Below are positions 16,831-27,091 of a stretch of 64,000 nt of DNA, in pieces. The position numbers were made by a program, and so were the translations under genes. Every line of letters starts with the position of its first letter. The stretch's first letter is position 1. The stretch lies in assembly GCA_021810905.1 (NCBI GenBank), contig JAJZQH010000002.1, positions 124,001-188,000 of the forward strand. The letters are read 5' to 3'. Source of the DNA: a bacterium (lineage in GTDB: Bacteria; UBA10199; 2-02-FULL-44-16; JAAZCA01). The notes beneath the pieces are model-generated. The model did no database searches. It saw nothing but the letters and a program-made list of their open reading frames with translations, and was not told the DNA's origin.

Positions 16831-17685
16831 ATGGCATCTCTCAAAGACATAAGGCGCCGCATCCTCGCCGTGCGCAATACGCAGAAGGTCACGCGCGCAA
16901 TGAAGCTCGTGGCCGCGGCAAAGCTCAAGCGTGCGCAGAGAGAGGCGCAGCAAGGCCGCGCGTATGCCTCCGGTCTGCATGACGTGACGGAGCGCGTCTC
17001 GCGCAGGCTGGGGCCGGGTGCTCCGCTGATGTGGCGGCGACCCGCATCGCTTGAATGCATAGACCTGCTTCTCATCACCTCCGATCGGGGCTTGTGCGGC
17101 GGATTCAACGAAAACCTGATCCGAGCGGCGGAAGAGGGGCTGGAGGATCTGATTTCTCACAATATGGAACTCAAGATCTTCGTCATAGGCAGGAAGGGTT
17201 ACGAGCACCTGGCCGGACACGGCTATGACGTTGAGTCAGTTTCGCTGGAAGGCGGAACAGAGGCGATGCTGGACAGAATCGTCACGCGATTGTCCGACCG
17301 CTATATAAAAGGCGAGAGCTCAGGGAGCAATCTGGCGTTCAACCGTTTCATAAGCGCTGCCAGGCAAAAAATAACCTTCTGGAATCTCATCCCGCTTCAC
17401 GAGCGGGGAGCGGAACACGAACGCCATCTCGAATATCTCTACGAGCCGGACAGAATATCAGCGCTCGAGGCGCTGAGGGTCATGGCGACCAAGAACGCGA
17501 TAAGGCAGGCGCTGCTGGAATCATACGCCTCGGAGCTTGCCGCGCGAATGACCGCTATGGACGCCGCCACAAAAAACGCCGACGAAATGATCGCTCATCT
17601 CACTTCGGTATATAACAGGTTGCGCCAGGAGACGATCACGTCGGAGCTTCTGGATATCATGAACGGAGCCGATGCACTGAGATGA
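16831..17685 (+). CDS. atpG: F-type ATP synthase subunit gamma
   Basis: 284 aa central rotor shaft. The N-terminal helix has DIRRRILAVRNTQKVTRAMK and the C-terminal helix contains the family signature YASELAARMTAMDAATKNAD, followed by RLRQETITSELLDI. Length is normal. It sits between two palindromic repeats (family B upstream, family A downstream), which is unusual for an operon gene whose product is needed at one copy per complex beside three alpha and three beta subunits. Confidence 0.96.
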   Translation: MASLKDIRRRILAVRNTQKVTRAMKLVAAAKLKRAQREAQQGRAYASGLHDVTERVSRRLGPGAPLMWRRPASLECIDLLLITSDRGLCGGFNENLIRAAEEGLEDLISHNMELKIFVIGRKGYEHLAGHGYDVESVSLEGGTEAMLDRIVTRLSDRYIKGESSGSNLAFNRFISAARQKITFWNLIPLHERGAEHERHLEYLYEPDRISALEALRVMATKNAIRQALLESYASELAARMTAMDAATKNADEMIAHLTSVYNRLRQETITSELLDIMNGADALR

Positions 17686-17690
17686 AAAAG

Positions 17691-19238
<1,548 letters not shown>

Positions 19239-19243
19239 ACCTG

Positions 19244-19275
19244 TGCGATCGTGCGTTAGTGCGATCGTGCGTTCG
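19244..19275. repeat. degenerate word repeat, family B-like, between atpD and atpC
   Basis: A 15-nt word TGCGATCGTGCGTTA/C is repeated twice in tandem with a 1-2 nt spacer. It resembles one arm of family B without its partner arm. It lies in the 56 bp between atpD and atpC. Confidence 0.5.
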
Positions 19276-19294
19276 TCAACATCAGTGAGTTAAA

Positions 19295-19555
19295 ATGAAA
19301 TTGAGAATCCTGAAACCTGGTACGATCGTAGCAGAGGCAGAAGTCGATGCCGTCACATTGCCAGGCGCGAGCGGCCAGCTCACTCCGATGAACGGGCACG
19401 ACCTTCTGCTTACGCCGCTGAAGCAGGGGGCAGTATATTTCAGGCCCATAATAAAAGGAGCTCCTGGCGAGAAGCAGGAATACAAGATATCCGGAGGCGT
19501 GGCCGAGATTCTCAAAGATGCCGTAACCGTCTTTACTGCCGAAACGAACCGCTGA
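19295..19555 (+). CDS. atpC: F-type ATP synthase subunit epsilon, short form without C-terminal helices
   Basis: 86 aa. It contains only the N-terminal beta-sandwich of epsilon (VDAVTLPGASGQLTPMNGHD and YKISGGVAEILKDAVTVFTAE). The usual protein is about 130-140 aa and ends in two helices that inhibit ATP hydrolysis; these are absent, and a stop codon follows directly. The sandwich is enough to bind gamma and the c ring. This is the last F-type gene. The GTG start of the V-type E gene lies 23 bp downstream. Confidence 0.9.
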   Translation: MKLRILKPGTIVAEAEVDAVTLPGASGQLTPMNGHDLLLTPLKQGAVYFRPIIKGAPGEKQEYKISGGVAEILKDAVTVFTAETNR

Positions 19556-19578
19556 CGACGGAAGTTAAGGGGGGTGCC

Positions 19579-20208
19579 GTGGAAGGCGAACTGTCTGGCC
19601 TTATCAAGTCGCTCAGGGAAGAGGGGGTTGAGCGCGGCCGCATGGAGGCTGACAGGATAGCTCAGGAAGCCCGCGCTGACGCCTCCAGGATCGTGAACGA
19701 CGCGCGAACCGAAGCGGAGCGCATAGTAGAGGAAGCGCGGACCAGGGCTGCCGATACAATGAAGCACCTCGAGCAGCAGATGTCGCTCGCGCTCCGCGAC
19801 CTCCTACTCAAAGCGCGCGCGGAGCTGACCGAACTGGTGGCCCTCAAGCCGTTGCGCCGCGCTGCAGAGGATGCATTTGCAGATCCGGAATTCATCAAGA
19901 AACTCATCTCAACAATGCTCTCAACGTATGCCAGGAGTCAGGCGGCGCACGAGTCTCGCCTTATCCACATTACAATTCCCGAAGAGATGAAGGACGCGTT
20001 CGTAAAAGAATGGATGTCCATGATGCGCGGCGAGCTCAAGGTCCAGGCAACGCTTCATGCGGAGAAGGGGCTCAAGGGATTCAGGCTCTTCACGGAGGGC
20101 AGCGGCGGAGAGCTGGTCGTGGACGCCGCATCGATGATAGAGGTGTTGCGGCCCTTTGTATCGGAAAGATTCCGCGAAATACTGGATGAACAGACGGCCA
20201 AAAGCTAA
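19579..20208 (+). CDS. ntpE: V-type ATPase subunit E
   Basis: 209 aa peripheral-stalk subunit. The N-terminal half is a charged helix rich in Glu, Ala and Arg (IKSLREEGVERGRMEADRIA and onwards), and the C-terminal globular half (about 115-205) fits V/A-type subunit E. It starts with GTG after AAGGGGGGTGCC and lies 23 bp after atpC, so F-type and V-type genes are probably on one transcript. This is the first gene of the Chlamydia-type order E, DUF2764, A, B, D, I, K. Confidence 0.85.
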   Translation: MEGELSGLIKSLREEGVERGRMEADRIAQEARADASRIVNDARTEAERIVEEARTRAADTMKHLEQQMSLALRDLLLKARAELTELVALKPLRRAAEDAFADPEFIKKLISTMLSTYARSQAAHESRLIHITIPEEMKDAFVKEWMSMMRGELKVQATLHAEKGLKGFRLFTEGSGGELVVDAASMIEVLRPFVSERFREILDEQTAKS

Positions 20209-20210
20209 AG

Positions 20211-20315
20211 GAGCAAGCAACGCAAGCAACGTAAACAACGCGAGAAACGATAAAAACATTTCTTGATGATCACGCGTTGCTTGCGTTTCTCGCCTTGCTG
20301 GCGTTGCTGGCAGGG
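20211..20315. repeat. word-repeat palindrome, family C copy 1, inside the V-ATPase operon
   Basis: The left arm repeats AGCAAGCAACG and GAGAAACG; the right arm is their complement (CGTTGCTTGCGTTTCTCG and GCCTTGCTGGCGTTGCTGG). The core contains CTTGATGATCACGCG, nearly the same as copy 3 (35535-35680). It fills the gap between subunit E and the DUF2764 gene. Confidence 0.8.
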
Positions 20316-20321
20316 TTTTTT

Positions 20322-21077
20322 ATGGCCTACGAATATCTCTTCGCAGCGCTTCCCACGCTCCCGCGCCAGCCAGGCGCCGGACTCAAAATAGACGCGCACA
20401 AAATTATCGAGATGTGCGATGATGAGGGTGGTGTCGCAGCCCGCATCGCTCGCGCGCTTGGCATGTCGTTCGACCTTCGTGCGATGGAACGCATCTCGCG
20501 CGGCACAGGTCCGGGTGAGACTGCCGTGTTTGAAGCAAAACAAATAGAGGAACGCTTCGGACTTCCGGAGTGGCTCTCCAGCGCACTCGAAGATATGAAC
20601 GTAGCCGCTTCCGAACGCCGCGGAGAAGATGCTGTGAAGATCTACGGATTCGAAAAAATATGGATGGCATATTATGCCGAGCTGTGGCGGATTGCGTGCG
20701 AAACGGGCGCCGTCTTTTTGCAGAGATGGATACCGTGGGATTGGGGGCTGCGAAGGGCCGTTGCCGCTCATCGCGCCTCAACAATGAAGGCGGAGATAGA
20801 GGATGCGCAGTGGCAGGCTGGTGCTGATGAATATCTCGAATGGGCATACGATTATCGCCCTGCTGTAGATGCGCTGATTTCCATCGAGGAGCGCGGTTTT
20901 GATGCATGGCGGCGCAGGGACGGCCTGCTTGCCTCCATGAGGCTCGCGCGGGCGCGCGAGCTGGCGCCCGAATACACGTTTACGCTCGACGAGTTCGCGT
21001 CATATCTGGTTCAGTTCTTCATATTGAAGGAAGTGGAATATATCGGAGAAAACATTCAGCACAAAGCGCACCGCTGA
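20322..21077 (+). CDS. DUF2764 family protein of the V-ATPase operon (subunit C-like position)
   Basis: 251 aa soluble, mostly helical protein beginning AYEYLFAALPTLPRQPGA. It occupies the place taken by the DUF2764 gene between subunits E and A in Chlamydia, spirochaete and Bacteroidetes V-ATPase operons, and its N-terminus fits that family. A role equivalent to subunit C/d is an inference from position. The frame is open further upstream, but that part encodes a hydrophobic Leu/Ala run made by the family C repeat, so I take the ATG at 20322 after GGCAGGG. Confidence 0.75.
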   Translation: MAYEYLFAALPTLPRQPGAGLKIDAHKIIEMCDDEGGVAARIARALGMSFDLRAMERISRGTGPGETAVFEAKQIEERFGLPEWLSSALEDMNVAASERRGEDAVKIYGFEKIWMAYYAELWRIACETGAVFLQRWIPWDWGLRRAVAAHRASTMKAEIEDAQWQAGADEYLEWAYDYRPAVDALISIEERGFDAWRRRDGLLASMRLARARELAPEYTFTLDEFASYLVQFFILKEVEYIGENIQHKAHR

Positions 21078-21100
21078 ATGCCGCCTGGCGGGGGGGAAAA

Positions 21101-22867
21101 TTGAAAGAGCGCATCGTCAAGGTGGTGATGGTCGACGACAACCTCGTCGTCGTGGATCTGCAGGGTATGGGCGTTGCCGGCACTCCGTGCATGATGAACG
21201 AGGAGACCTTCATAGGGCCTATGCATCTGCGCGGTGAAGTCATTCGGGTTCGCGGCTCGCACGCTGACCTGCAGTGCTACGAGGATACGACAGGCGTTAT
21301 GGTGGGACATGAGGTGAGGCTCACCGGCCACCTCATAGAGATGGAGCTGGGCCCAGGCCTTCTCGGCGCCACACTGGACGGGCTGGGCAATCGGCTCGAG
21401 GGCTTTGGAGATTTCCTGCCACGCGGAGAGATCGTCCCTGCGCTCGACAGAAATAAACGCTGGAAATTCGAAGCAGCGGTCAACGACGGGGACGTTGTCT
21501 CGCCCGGCGACATCATCGGCACGGTCAAGGAGACGGAGCTCGTAGAGCACAGGATAATGGTCCCGCCGCTCTTTGCCCGCGGCAAGATCAAGGGGCTCAG
21601 GAGCGGCGAGTTCACGGCCGCAGACGTCATCGGACATGTAGTCGGCGAGGATGGAATCGAGCGCGAGCTTACGCTCATGCAGCGATGGCCCGCGAGGATT
21701 CCACGGCCCGCTGCTGCGCGGCTTGCCCTCTCCGAACTGCTCAATACCGGCGTGCGCATCATCGACGGCCTCAACCCGATCATGCTCGGAGGCACCGCGT
21801 GCACGCCGGGCGATTTCGGTACCGGCAAGACCATGTGCCAGCACGACCTCGCGAGGCACAGCCGCGTGAAGATCGTGATCTACGTTGGATGCGGCGAGCG
21901 GGCCGGCGAGATGGTCGAACTGATGAAGGAGTTCCCGAAGCTTAAGGACCCTGAATCGGGAAGGCCGCTCACCGAGCGCACCGTGCTCTTCGTGAACACG
22001 AGCGCAATGCCCGTGGCCGCGCGCGAGGGCTCGATCCTGGTGGGCGCCACCGTCGGAGAATATTTCCGCGACATGGGCTATGACGTATTGCTTCTCACCG
22101 ACAGCCTCTCGCGCCAGGCGCAGGGCATGCGCGAGATGAGCGGCAGGTTGGGCGAGATCCCTGGGCCGCAGGCGTTTCCCGCATACATCAGCGCGTATCT
22201 CACTCGCTGGTTCGAGCGCGCGGGCAGCGTGATCTGTACGGGAGAGCGAGGCGAACGCCGCAAGGGCAGCATGACTACGATCGCGGCGCTCTCGCCGGAC
22301 GGCGGCGACATCGCGGGTGATCCGCCCACGCAGGCCTCGATCCAGACGGCAAAGGCCGCGCTCATACTCTCCAGAAAAAGGGCTGCGGCGCGCCTCTTCC
22401 CCGCGTTCGATCCGCTCGAATGCCATTCCAAATATCTCGACTCATCGCGCGATGCGCTGCAGCGCTTTTTCGAAACGCGGGAGTTGCCGCTGTGGCTCAC
22501 GTTCGTAGAGGCTATCAGGGATTCGGTAGTGGCGGGCGAGAGGGTCAAGTCGCAGATGGAGATCCTCGGCGAGCGCGGGATATCGGATGACGAGTACAGG
22601 AAATACCTGCTGGGCGATCTGGTGCAGAAGGCGTATCTCTGCCAGAACACGTTCGAGGCGCACGACAGCGCCACCAGCCTTGAGAGGCACTATATAATGA
22701 TGCGCTTCCTCGTCCACCTGATCGACCTCTTTCCGCTCAGGGACAAGACCTCGATGCGAAGGCAGGCGGAACAGCTCATATTCGACATAACTCAGGTCAA
22801 TTATTCCGAGGCCTGCGAAGGCGGCTATCAGGCGCTCCTGGATTCCGTGGCAGGAGGTGGCAGGTGA
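21101..22867 (+). CDS. ntpA: V-type ATPase catalytic subunit A
   Basis: 588 aa catalytic subunit. It has an N-terminal barrel, the A-subunit-specific bulge region (about 110-190), Walker A GDFGTGKT (237-244), catalytic GERAGEMVELMKEFP and the SRQAQGMREMSGRL segment. The frame is open upstream across the end of the DUF2764 gene. I chose the TTG at 21101 because a GGGGGGG run sits 4 nt before it and the family N-terminus starts here. The Walker A motif reads GDFGTGKT rather than the usual GPFGSGKT/GAFGSGKT. Its stop overlaps the GTG of subunit B. Confidence 0.95.
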   Translation: MKERIVKVVMVDDNLVVVDLQGMGVAGTPCMMNEETFIGPMHLRGEVIRVRGSHADLQCYEDTTGVMVGHEVRLTGHLIEMELGPGLLGATLDGLGNRLEGFGDFLPRGEIVPALDRNKRWKFEAAVNDGDVVSPGDIIGTVKETELVEHRIMVPPLFARGKIKGLRSGEFTAADVIGHVVGEDGIERELTLMQRWPARIPRPAAARLALSELLNTGVRIIDGLNPIMLGGTACTPGDFGTGKTMCQHDLARHSRVKIVIYVGCGERAGEMVELMKEFPKLKDPESGRPLTERTVLFVNTSAMPVAAREGSILVGATVGEYFRDMGYDVLLLTDSLSRQAQGMREMSGRLGEIPGPQAFPAYISAYLTRWFERAGSVICTGERGERRKGSMTTIAALSPDGGDIAGDPPTQASIQTAKAALILSRKRAAARLFPAFDPLECHSKYLDSSRDALQRFFETRELPLWLTFVEAIRDSVVAGERVKSQMEILGERGISDDEYRKYLLGDLVQKAYLCQNTFEAHDSATSLERHYIMMRFLVHLIDLFPLRDKTSMRRQAEQLIFDITQVNYSEACEGGYQALLDSVAGGGR

Positions 22868-24177
22868 AGATCGTCTACTGCGACATCTCCAACATAGACG
22901 GCCCAATCCTCCAGGTTCGCGGGGTCTCAGGCGTGGGCATGGGAGAGCAGGCGATTTTGCCGGGCTACGGTCTGGCAAAGGTGGTGAAGATCCAGGGCGA
23001 CACCGTTTTTATGCAGTCGCTGCAGGGGAGCCTTGGCGTGCTCACCACGCAGCGCACGGAATTCACTGGCCGTCCGTTCGAGCTGCCGTTCAACGCGGAT
23101 CTTGTGATGGGCCGCATCTTCGACGGCATCGGCCGTCCGCGCGACGGCAGGCCGGAGATACAGGGCGAACATATTCCGGTGGAGGGCCCGGTCGTGAACC
23201 CGGACCGCCGCGCCATGGGCCAGGGCTACATCGAGACCGGCATACCATCGATCGACGGAGCGAACACGATCGTGCGCGGCCAGAAGATTCCGATCTACAA
23301 ACTTCCCGGCGAGGACGTGAACCACATCGTGGCGCGCATCATAAGGCAGGCGCGCGTGGCAGGTCAGGAAAATTTCAGCGTAGTGTTCGGGGGCCTGGGT
23401 CTTCTCAACGAAGAATATCTCTTCTACCGCGAGGTGCTGGAAGATGCTGCGGAGCGCACCATCATGTGCGTGAATTTAGGAAGCGAATCGCCGATCGAGC
23501 GGTTGAACGTCCCGCACATCTGCTGCGCATTTGCCGAGAAACTGGCGTTGGCGGGCAGGCACGTGCTCGTGGTCATGACCGACATGCTCAGATACGCGGA
23601 CGCGCTCATGGAGGTGTCCAACGCGCAGGGCAAGATCCCCTCGCGCGACGGCTATCCCGGGGATCTCTATTCGCGCCTGGCGCGCATCTACGAGCGCGCG
23701 GTGAACTTCGCGCCTCCTCGCGGCTCAGTCACCATCATCGGCGTCAATTCGGTTCCGGACAACGATCTCTCGCACATAGTCGCCAACCTCACCGGATACA
23801 TCACCGAGGGTCAGCTGCCGGTGGAGCGCGGCAGGTTTGTCATCATGAAGTGCCTGTCGCGCCTCAAGGGGCTCGTGGTCGGCAAGGAGACGAGAAAGGA
23901 TCACGGCCCCATCATGGACGCATGCGTCGCAGCGTATGCAAACGCGCTGGGGCTTCGCGAGCAGAGGGAGATGGGATTTTCCATAACCGATCCCGTGGAT
24001 CTCGCGTATCTGAAATTCGCCGGCGAATTCGAGCGGCGATTTTTGCCAGCGGATCAAAACCTCCCGCTCGATCAGACGCTCGATCTGGCGTGGGAGCTGG
24101 CCGCGCTCCTTCCAAAGCGCGTGATGCGAATCAAAAAAGAACTGCTCGATGAATTCTGGAAAGGCCCGCAGGATTAA
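22864..24177 (+). CDS. ntpB: V-type ATPase subunit B
   Basis: 437 aa regulatory nucleotide-site subunit. The N-terminal barrel leads to family motifs GETGIPSIDG-like (YIETGIPSIDGANTIVRGQK), KLPGEDVNHIVARI, DMLRYADALMEVSNAQGKIP and PSRDGYPGDLYSRLARIYER. As expected for subunit B, there is no functional Walker A. It starts at GTG overlapping the stop of subunit A by 4 nt, which favours coupled translation of the A3B3 head. Subunit D begins 2 bp after its stop. Confidence 0.96.
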   Translation: MKIVYCDISNIDGPILQVRGVSGVGMGEQAILPGYGLAKVVKIQGDTVFMQSLQGSLGVLTTQRTEFTGRPFELPFNADLVMGRIFDGIGRPRDGRPEIQGEHIPVEGPVVNPDRRAMGQGYIETGIPSIDGANTIVRGQKIPIYKLPGEDVNHIVARIIRQARVAGQENFSVVFGGLGLLNEEYLFYREVLEDAAERTIMCVNLGSESPIERLNVPHICCAFAEKLALAGRHVLVVMTDMLRYADALMEVSNAQGKIPSRDGYPGDLYSRLARIYERAVNFAPPRGSVTIIGVNSVPDNDLSHIVANLTGYITEGQLPVERGRFVIMKCLSRLKGLVVGKETRKDHGPIMDACVAAYANALGLREQREMGFSITDPVDLAYLKFAGEFERRFLPADQNLPLDQTLDLAWELAALLPKRVMRIKKELLDEFWKGPQD

Positions 24178-24179
24178 TC

Positions 24180-24773
24180 ATGCCGAATGTTTCCAAGGGG
24201 GCACACAGGTTTTACAAGATGCGCACGGAGCGGCTCTATCGCGCCGTGCCTACGCTCGATCTGCGCCGCAAACAGCTCTCCCGCGAACTGCTCGCTTGGG
24301 AGGAGGCGATTGAGGCGCTGGCGAGGCGGCGCGAAGCCCTCACCCTGCGGATGCGCGAGAACCCGCATCCGGAGGTGGAGCGGATCGTCTCGGTGGAGCG
24401 AATCGATACTGCGGAGATGAACATCGCAGGAGTTGCGCTCAAGAAGGTTCGCGATGTCGCGTATCGCATTGAAGCATACAGCTTTCTGATGACCCAGCCG
24501 TCGTTCGATTTTTTTGTCGAATTGAAAAAGGAAGTTTTGAAGGCGGACGCGGAGCTGGATGTCATGAAGCGCTCGCTCGCGGTGCTGGTGGAGGAGCTCA
24601 CAATAACCACTCAGCGCATCAACCTTTTTGAGAAACGGCTGATACCGCAATACGTGGAGCAGATGCGTTACATCAGGGGGAGGCTCGAGGATAACGAGCG
24701 CGCGTCGGTGATGGTGGCGAAGATCGCGCAGCGTGAAATGCTTTTGGAACAGAGCACTGCGGAGTCCGCATAG
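24180..24773 (+). CDS. ntpD: V-type ATPase subunit D
   Basis: 197 aa central-shaft subunit, equivalent in position to gamma of the F-type enzyme. It is almost wholly helical, with long N- and C-terminal coiled coils (AVPTLDLRRKQLSRELLAWE near the start, VEELTITTQRINLFEKRLIP near the end), the typical D-subunit layout. It overlaps nothing but is separated from B and I by only 2 bp each. No separate gene for subunit F was found next to it. Confidence 0.92.
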   Translation: MPNVSKGAHRFYKMRTERLYRAVPTLDLRRKQLSRELLAWEEAIEALARRREALTLRMRENPHPEVERIVSVERIDTAEMNIAGVALKKVRDVAYRIEAYSFLMTQPSFDFFVELKKEVLKADAELDVMKRSLAVLVEELTITTQRINLFEKRLIPQYVEQMRYIRGRLEDNERASVMVAKIAQREMLLEQSTAESA

Positions 24774-24775
24774 AT

Positions 24776-26536
24776 ATGGCGATCGTGCCCATGAAGCGCA
24801 TGACCTTTTTGACCCTGGCGCGCGAAGGGCTTGCGTTCATGCGCCTTCTTCAACAGCTGAGGATCATCCATCCAGAACGCCTAGTTCATGCCGACGAACG
24901 CGAAGAGCTGGAAGGGCTCAAGCATGTCATCAACATGCAGCACGCGGCGCTGCTCGAACTGGCGGCAATCGATGCGCCGATGGCGCAGCCTGGAGAATCG
25001 CACGACGCACCGGCGTTCGAGGAACTTGTAGAATGGCTCGCTGAAGCGAGGCGCCTCAAGGAACGTATCGCTGCGCTCGATCGAACCATAGAGCACGCAA
25101 GGCCGTGGGGCGACTTCGATCCTGAAGAGATCGATGTGCTTGAAGCCTTCGGAATCTTCGTTCAGCTATGGAGCATGGATGAGAAGCTCTTTGATAAGCT
25201 GACATTTCCAGATGGCGCGGTAGTCCACGTCGTGCGACGCGGAATAAAGGCGCTCTTCGCGACCGTGAGCCGGGGCGAGCGCATTTCAATACGAACCGCG
25301 GAAGCGGTGCAGCTGCAGCGCCCGAGGCTATCCTCGCTGGAGGAAGAGAGGTGCGCAGCCGGGCTTCAGAGAGAAGCTTTCATGAACAAGATCGGCATGG
25401 CAAAGGCGCATATGGCTGGGCTTAAGCTCGAGCATGAAGCCGTGAAGAGGGAATACGATTTTCAGAAGGCGCTTGGAGAGACCTTTGGCGATGATTCCGT
25501 GATGGCGGCCGCAGGCTGGATTCCCGCCCACGAGGTGCAGATGGTGAGGGAGGCGGTGGCGCAATTTGCGGCGCCGGTCGTGGTGAAAGAGCGCGGCCCA
25601 CTGGAAGACGAGCAGCCGCCCGTGCTCACGCGCAATCCCTGGATCGTCAGGGCGTTCGAGCCGATGTTGCATCTGCTCGGCGTGCCGAAATACAGGGGCC
25701 TCGATCCCGCGCTTTTCTTCGCCCCTTTCATGATGCTCTTCTTCGGAGTCTGTATGGGAGATGCGGGGTACGGATTGGCAATGGTAGTTGCCGCTCTCCT
25801 CCTCAGGCGCTTCCTGGCCGGGAAAAAAACCGAGGCGATGGTTGCGGCCAACATCGCGTTGCTCTTCGGTATCGCCACTATCATCTGCGGACTTGTGACC
25901 GGTTCGATATTCGGAGTTGCACCTGGAGGCCGCGACTGGATCCTCCTGGACGTATCGCATGAGTTCGGGGACCCGATGCTGCTGTTTAAGATTTCAATCG
26001 GGCTCGGCATCCTTCATCTCACGATCGCATTTTTGATGGCCGCGTTTTCGCAGGCGAGCCTTGGCGCAAAAGTAGCAAAGCTCGGATCGATCGCAATTCT
26101 GTGGAGCGGAGTTCTCTTCGTGCTGAAGGTGCAGTTCTGGTGGGCGCTTCTTGCGGCGGGTGTCGCTGCGGTGCTCACGCTATCGTCCAGCTCATCCAAC
26201 ATTGCCAAGCGCCTGGGGCTCGGTCTCTGGAACGTGTACGGGCACACGAGCCTTCTCGGAGACGTGATGTCGTACTCGCGCCTCTTCGGGCTGGGCATCG
26301 CTACCGGCGCCATAGCATCGGTAGTCAATATGCTGGCAGGGAGGGTGGGTGAAGCAGTGGACCTGCCAGTGCTTGGCACGTTGATTGTGATCGTCGTGTT
26401 GATCGTCGGCCACACGTTCAACCTGATCATGAGCACGATAAGCTCTGTCATTCATCCCGCGAGGCTTCACGCCGTGGAGGCTATGCCAAAGTGTGTTGAG
26501 CTCACGGGAACGCCGTACCGGCCGTTGGCGAGTTAG
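24776..26536 (+). CDS. ntpI: V-type ATPase subunit I (a-type stator)
   Basis: 586 aa membrane subunit that forms the ion half-channels. The N-terminal cytoplasmic part (about 1-310) includes coiled coil. The C-terminal part has about seven to eight membrane segments, including the family signature PALFFAPFMMLFFGVCMGDA, the GNVYGHTSLLGDVMSYSRL-like segment (WNVYGHTSLLGDVMSYSRL) and the ILIVGHTFNLIMSTI-like end (VLIVGHTFNLIMSTISSVIH). Slightly shorter than most homologues (600-660 aa), but all core motifs are present. Confidence 0.94.
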   Translation: MAIVPMKRMTFLTLAREGLAFMRLLQQLRIIHPERLVHADEREELEGLKHVINMQHAALLELAAIDAPMAQPGESHDAPAFEELVEWLAEARRLKERIAALDRTIEHARPWGDFDPEEIDVLEAFGIFVQLWSMDEKLFDKLTFPDGAVVHVVRRGIKALFATVSRGERISIRTAEAVQLQRPRLSSLEEERCAAGLQREAFMNKIGMAKAHMAGLKLEHEAVKREYDFQKALGETFGDDSVMAAAGWIPAHEVQMVREAVAQFAAPVVVKERGPLEDEQPPVLTRNPWIVRAFEPMLHLLGVPKYRGLDPALFFAPFMMLFFGVCMGDAGYGLAMVVAALLLRRFLAGKKTEAMVAANIALLFGIATIICGLVTGSIFGVAPGGRDWILLDVSHEFGDPMLLFKISIGLGILHLTIAFLMAAFSQASLGAKVAKLGSIAILWSGVLFVLKVQFWWALLAAGVAAVLTLSSSSSNIAKRLGLGLWNVYGHTSLLGDVMSYSRLFGLGIATGAIASVVNMLAGRVGEAVDLPVLGTLIVIVVLIVGHTFNLIMSTISSVIHPARLHAVEAMPKCVELTGTPYRPLAS

Positions 26537-26548
26537 GAATTGAAGTCA

Positions 26549-26638
26549 TCCTCCCCCTTTGTAAGGGGGAGTTAGAGGGGGTAGATCACGAGTAATCCTT
26601 GACCTACCCCTCCCATCCTCCCCTTACAAAGGGGAGGA
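26549..26638. repeat. inverted repeat, family D copy 1, between ntpI and ntpK
   Basis: Nested palindrome: CTCCCCCTTTGTAAGGGGGA on the left and CTCCCCTTACAAAGGGGAGG on the right, with inner pairing of GGGGTAGATC against GACCTACCCC. A second copy is at 40888-40968, before the Memo-AMMECR1 gene. Each ends shortly before a start codon with its own ribosome-binding site. Confidence 0.8.
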
Positions 26639-26668
26639 GAACAGCATCACACTACTGGGGAGGTTTTA

Positions 26669-27079
26669 ATGGATATGATCATGTTGCAGAAACTGGCGTT
26701 CTACCTGGGCATAGGTCTTGGCCTTACGGGTTCAGCGTGGGGACTGGTCATTTCATTCCAGGCCGCGCTTGGAGCCGGAAAGCAGCACTTCTTCAGCGTC
26801 ATGCCGCTCGCGGTCATGCCATCCACGCAGGGGATCTACGCATTGCTCTCCGGACTTCTCAAGAAGGATCTGCTCGCCACCAATCCGCAGGTCGCATGGG
26901 TGTTGCTTGCCATCGTAGGCATCACCTGTTTTACGAGCGCAATCTTTCAGGGCAAGGTCTGCGCCGCAGGCATCAGGGCGATCGCCGACGATCGCAACAC
27001 GCTAGGCAACGGAATGGTGGCAGCCGCAATGCCGGAGACGTACGCAGTGCTCAGCTTTGTCTCTGTGTTCCTCTTTTAA
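26669..27079 (+). CDS. ntpK: V-type ATPase proteolipid subunit K
   Basis: 136 aa rotor-ring proteolipid with four transmembrane helices, a duplicated hairpin. The ion-binding carboxylate is present only in the second hairpin (Glu123 in AAAMPETYAVL). The equivalent place in the first hairpin has Gln54 (AVMPSTQGIYALL). One carboxylate per four helices is the V-type pattern and gives a low ion-to-ATP ratio, suited to ATP-driven pumping. The ATG follows GGGGAGG. hppA follows 12 bp downstream. Confidence 0.93.
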   Translation: MDMIMLQKLAFYLGIGLGLTGSAWGLVISFQAALGAGKQHFFSVMPLAVMPSTQGIYALLSGLLKKDLLATNPQVAWVLLAIVGITCFTSAIFQGKVCAAGIRAIADDRNTLGNGMVAAAMPETYAVLSFVSVFLF

Positions 27080-27091
27080 AGCGGAGTCCAT

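Noticed and set aside
22857-24152. 431-codon plus-strand frame overlapping ntpB
   Set aside because: It is a frame shadow of ntpB, rich in Arg and Gly with no recognisable motif.
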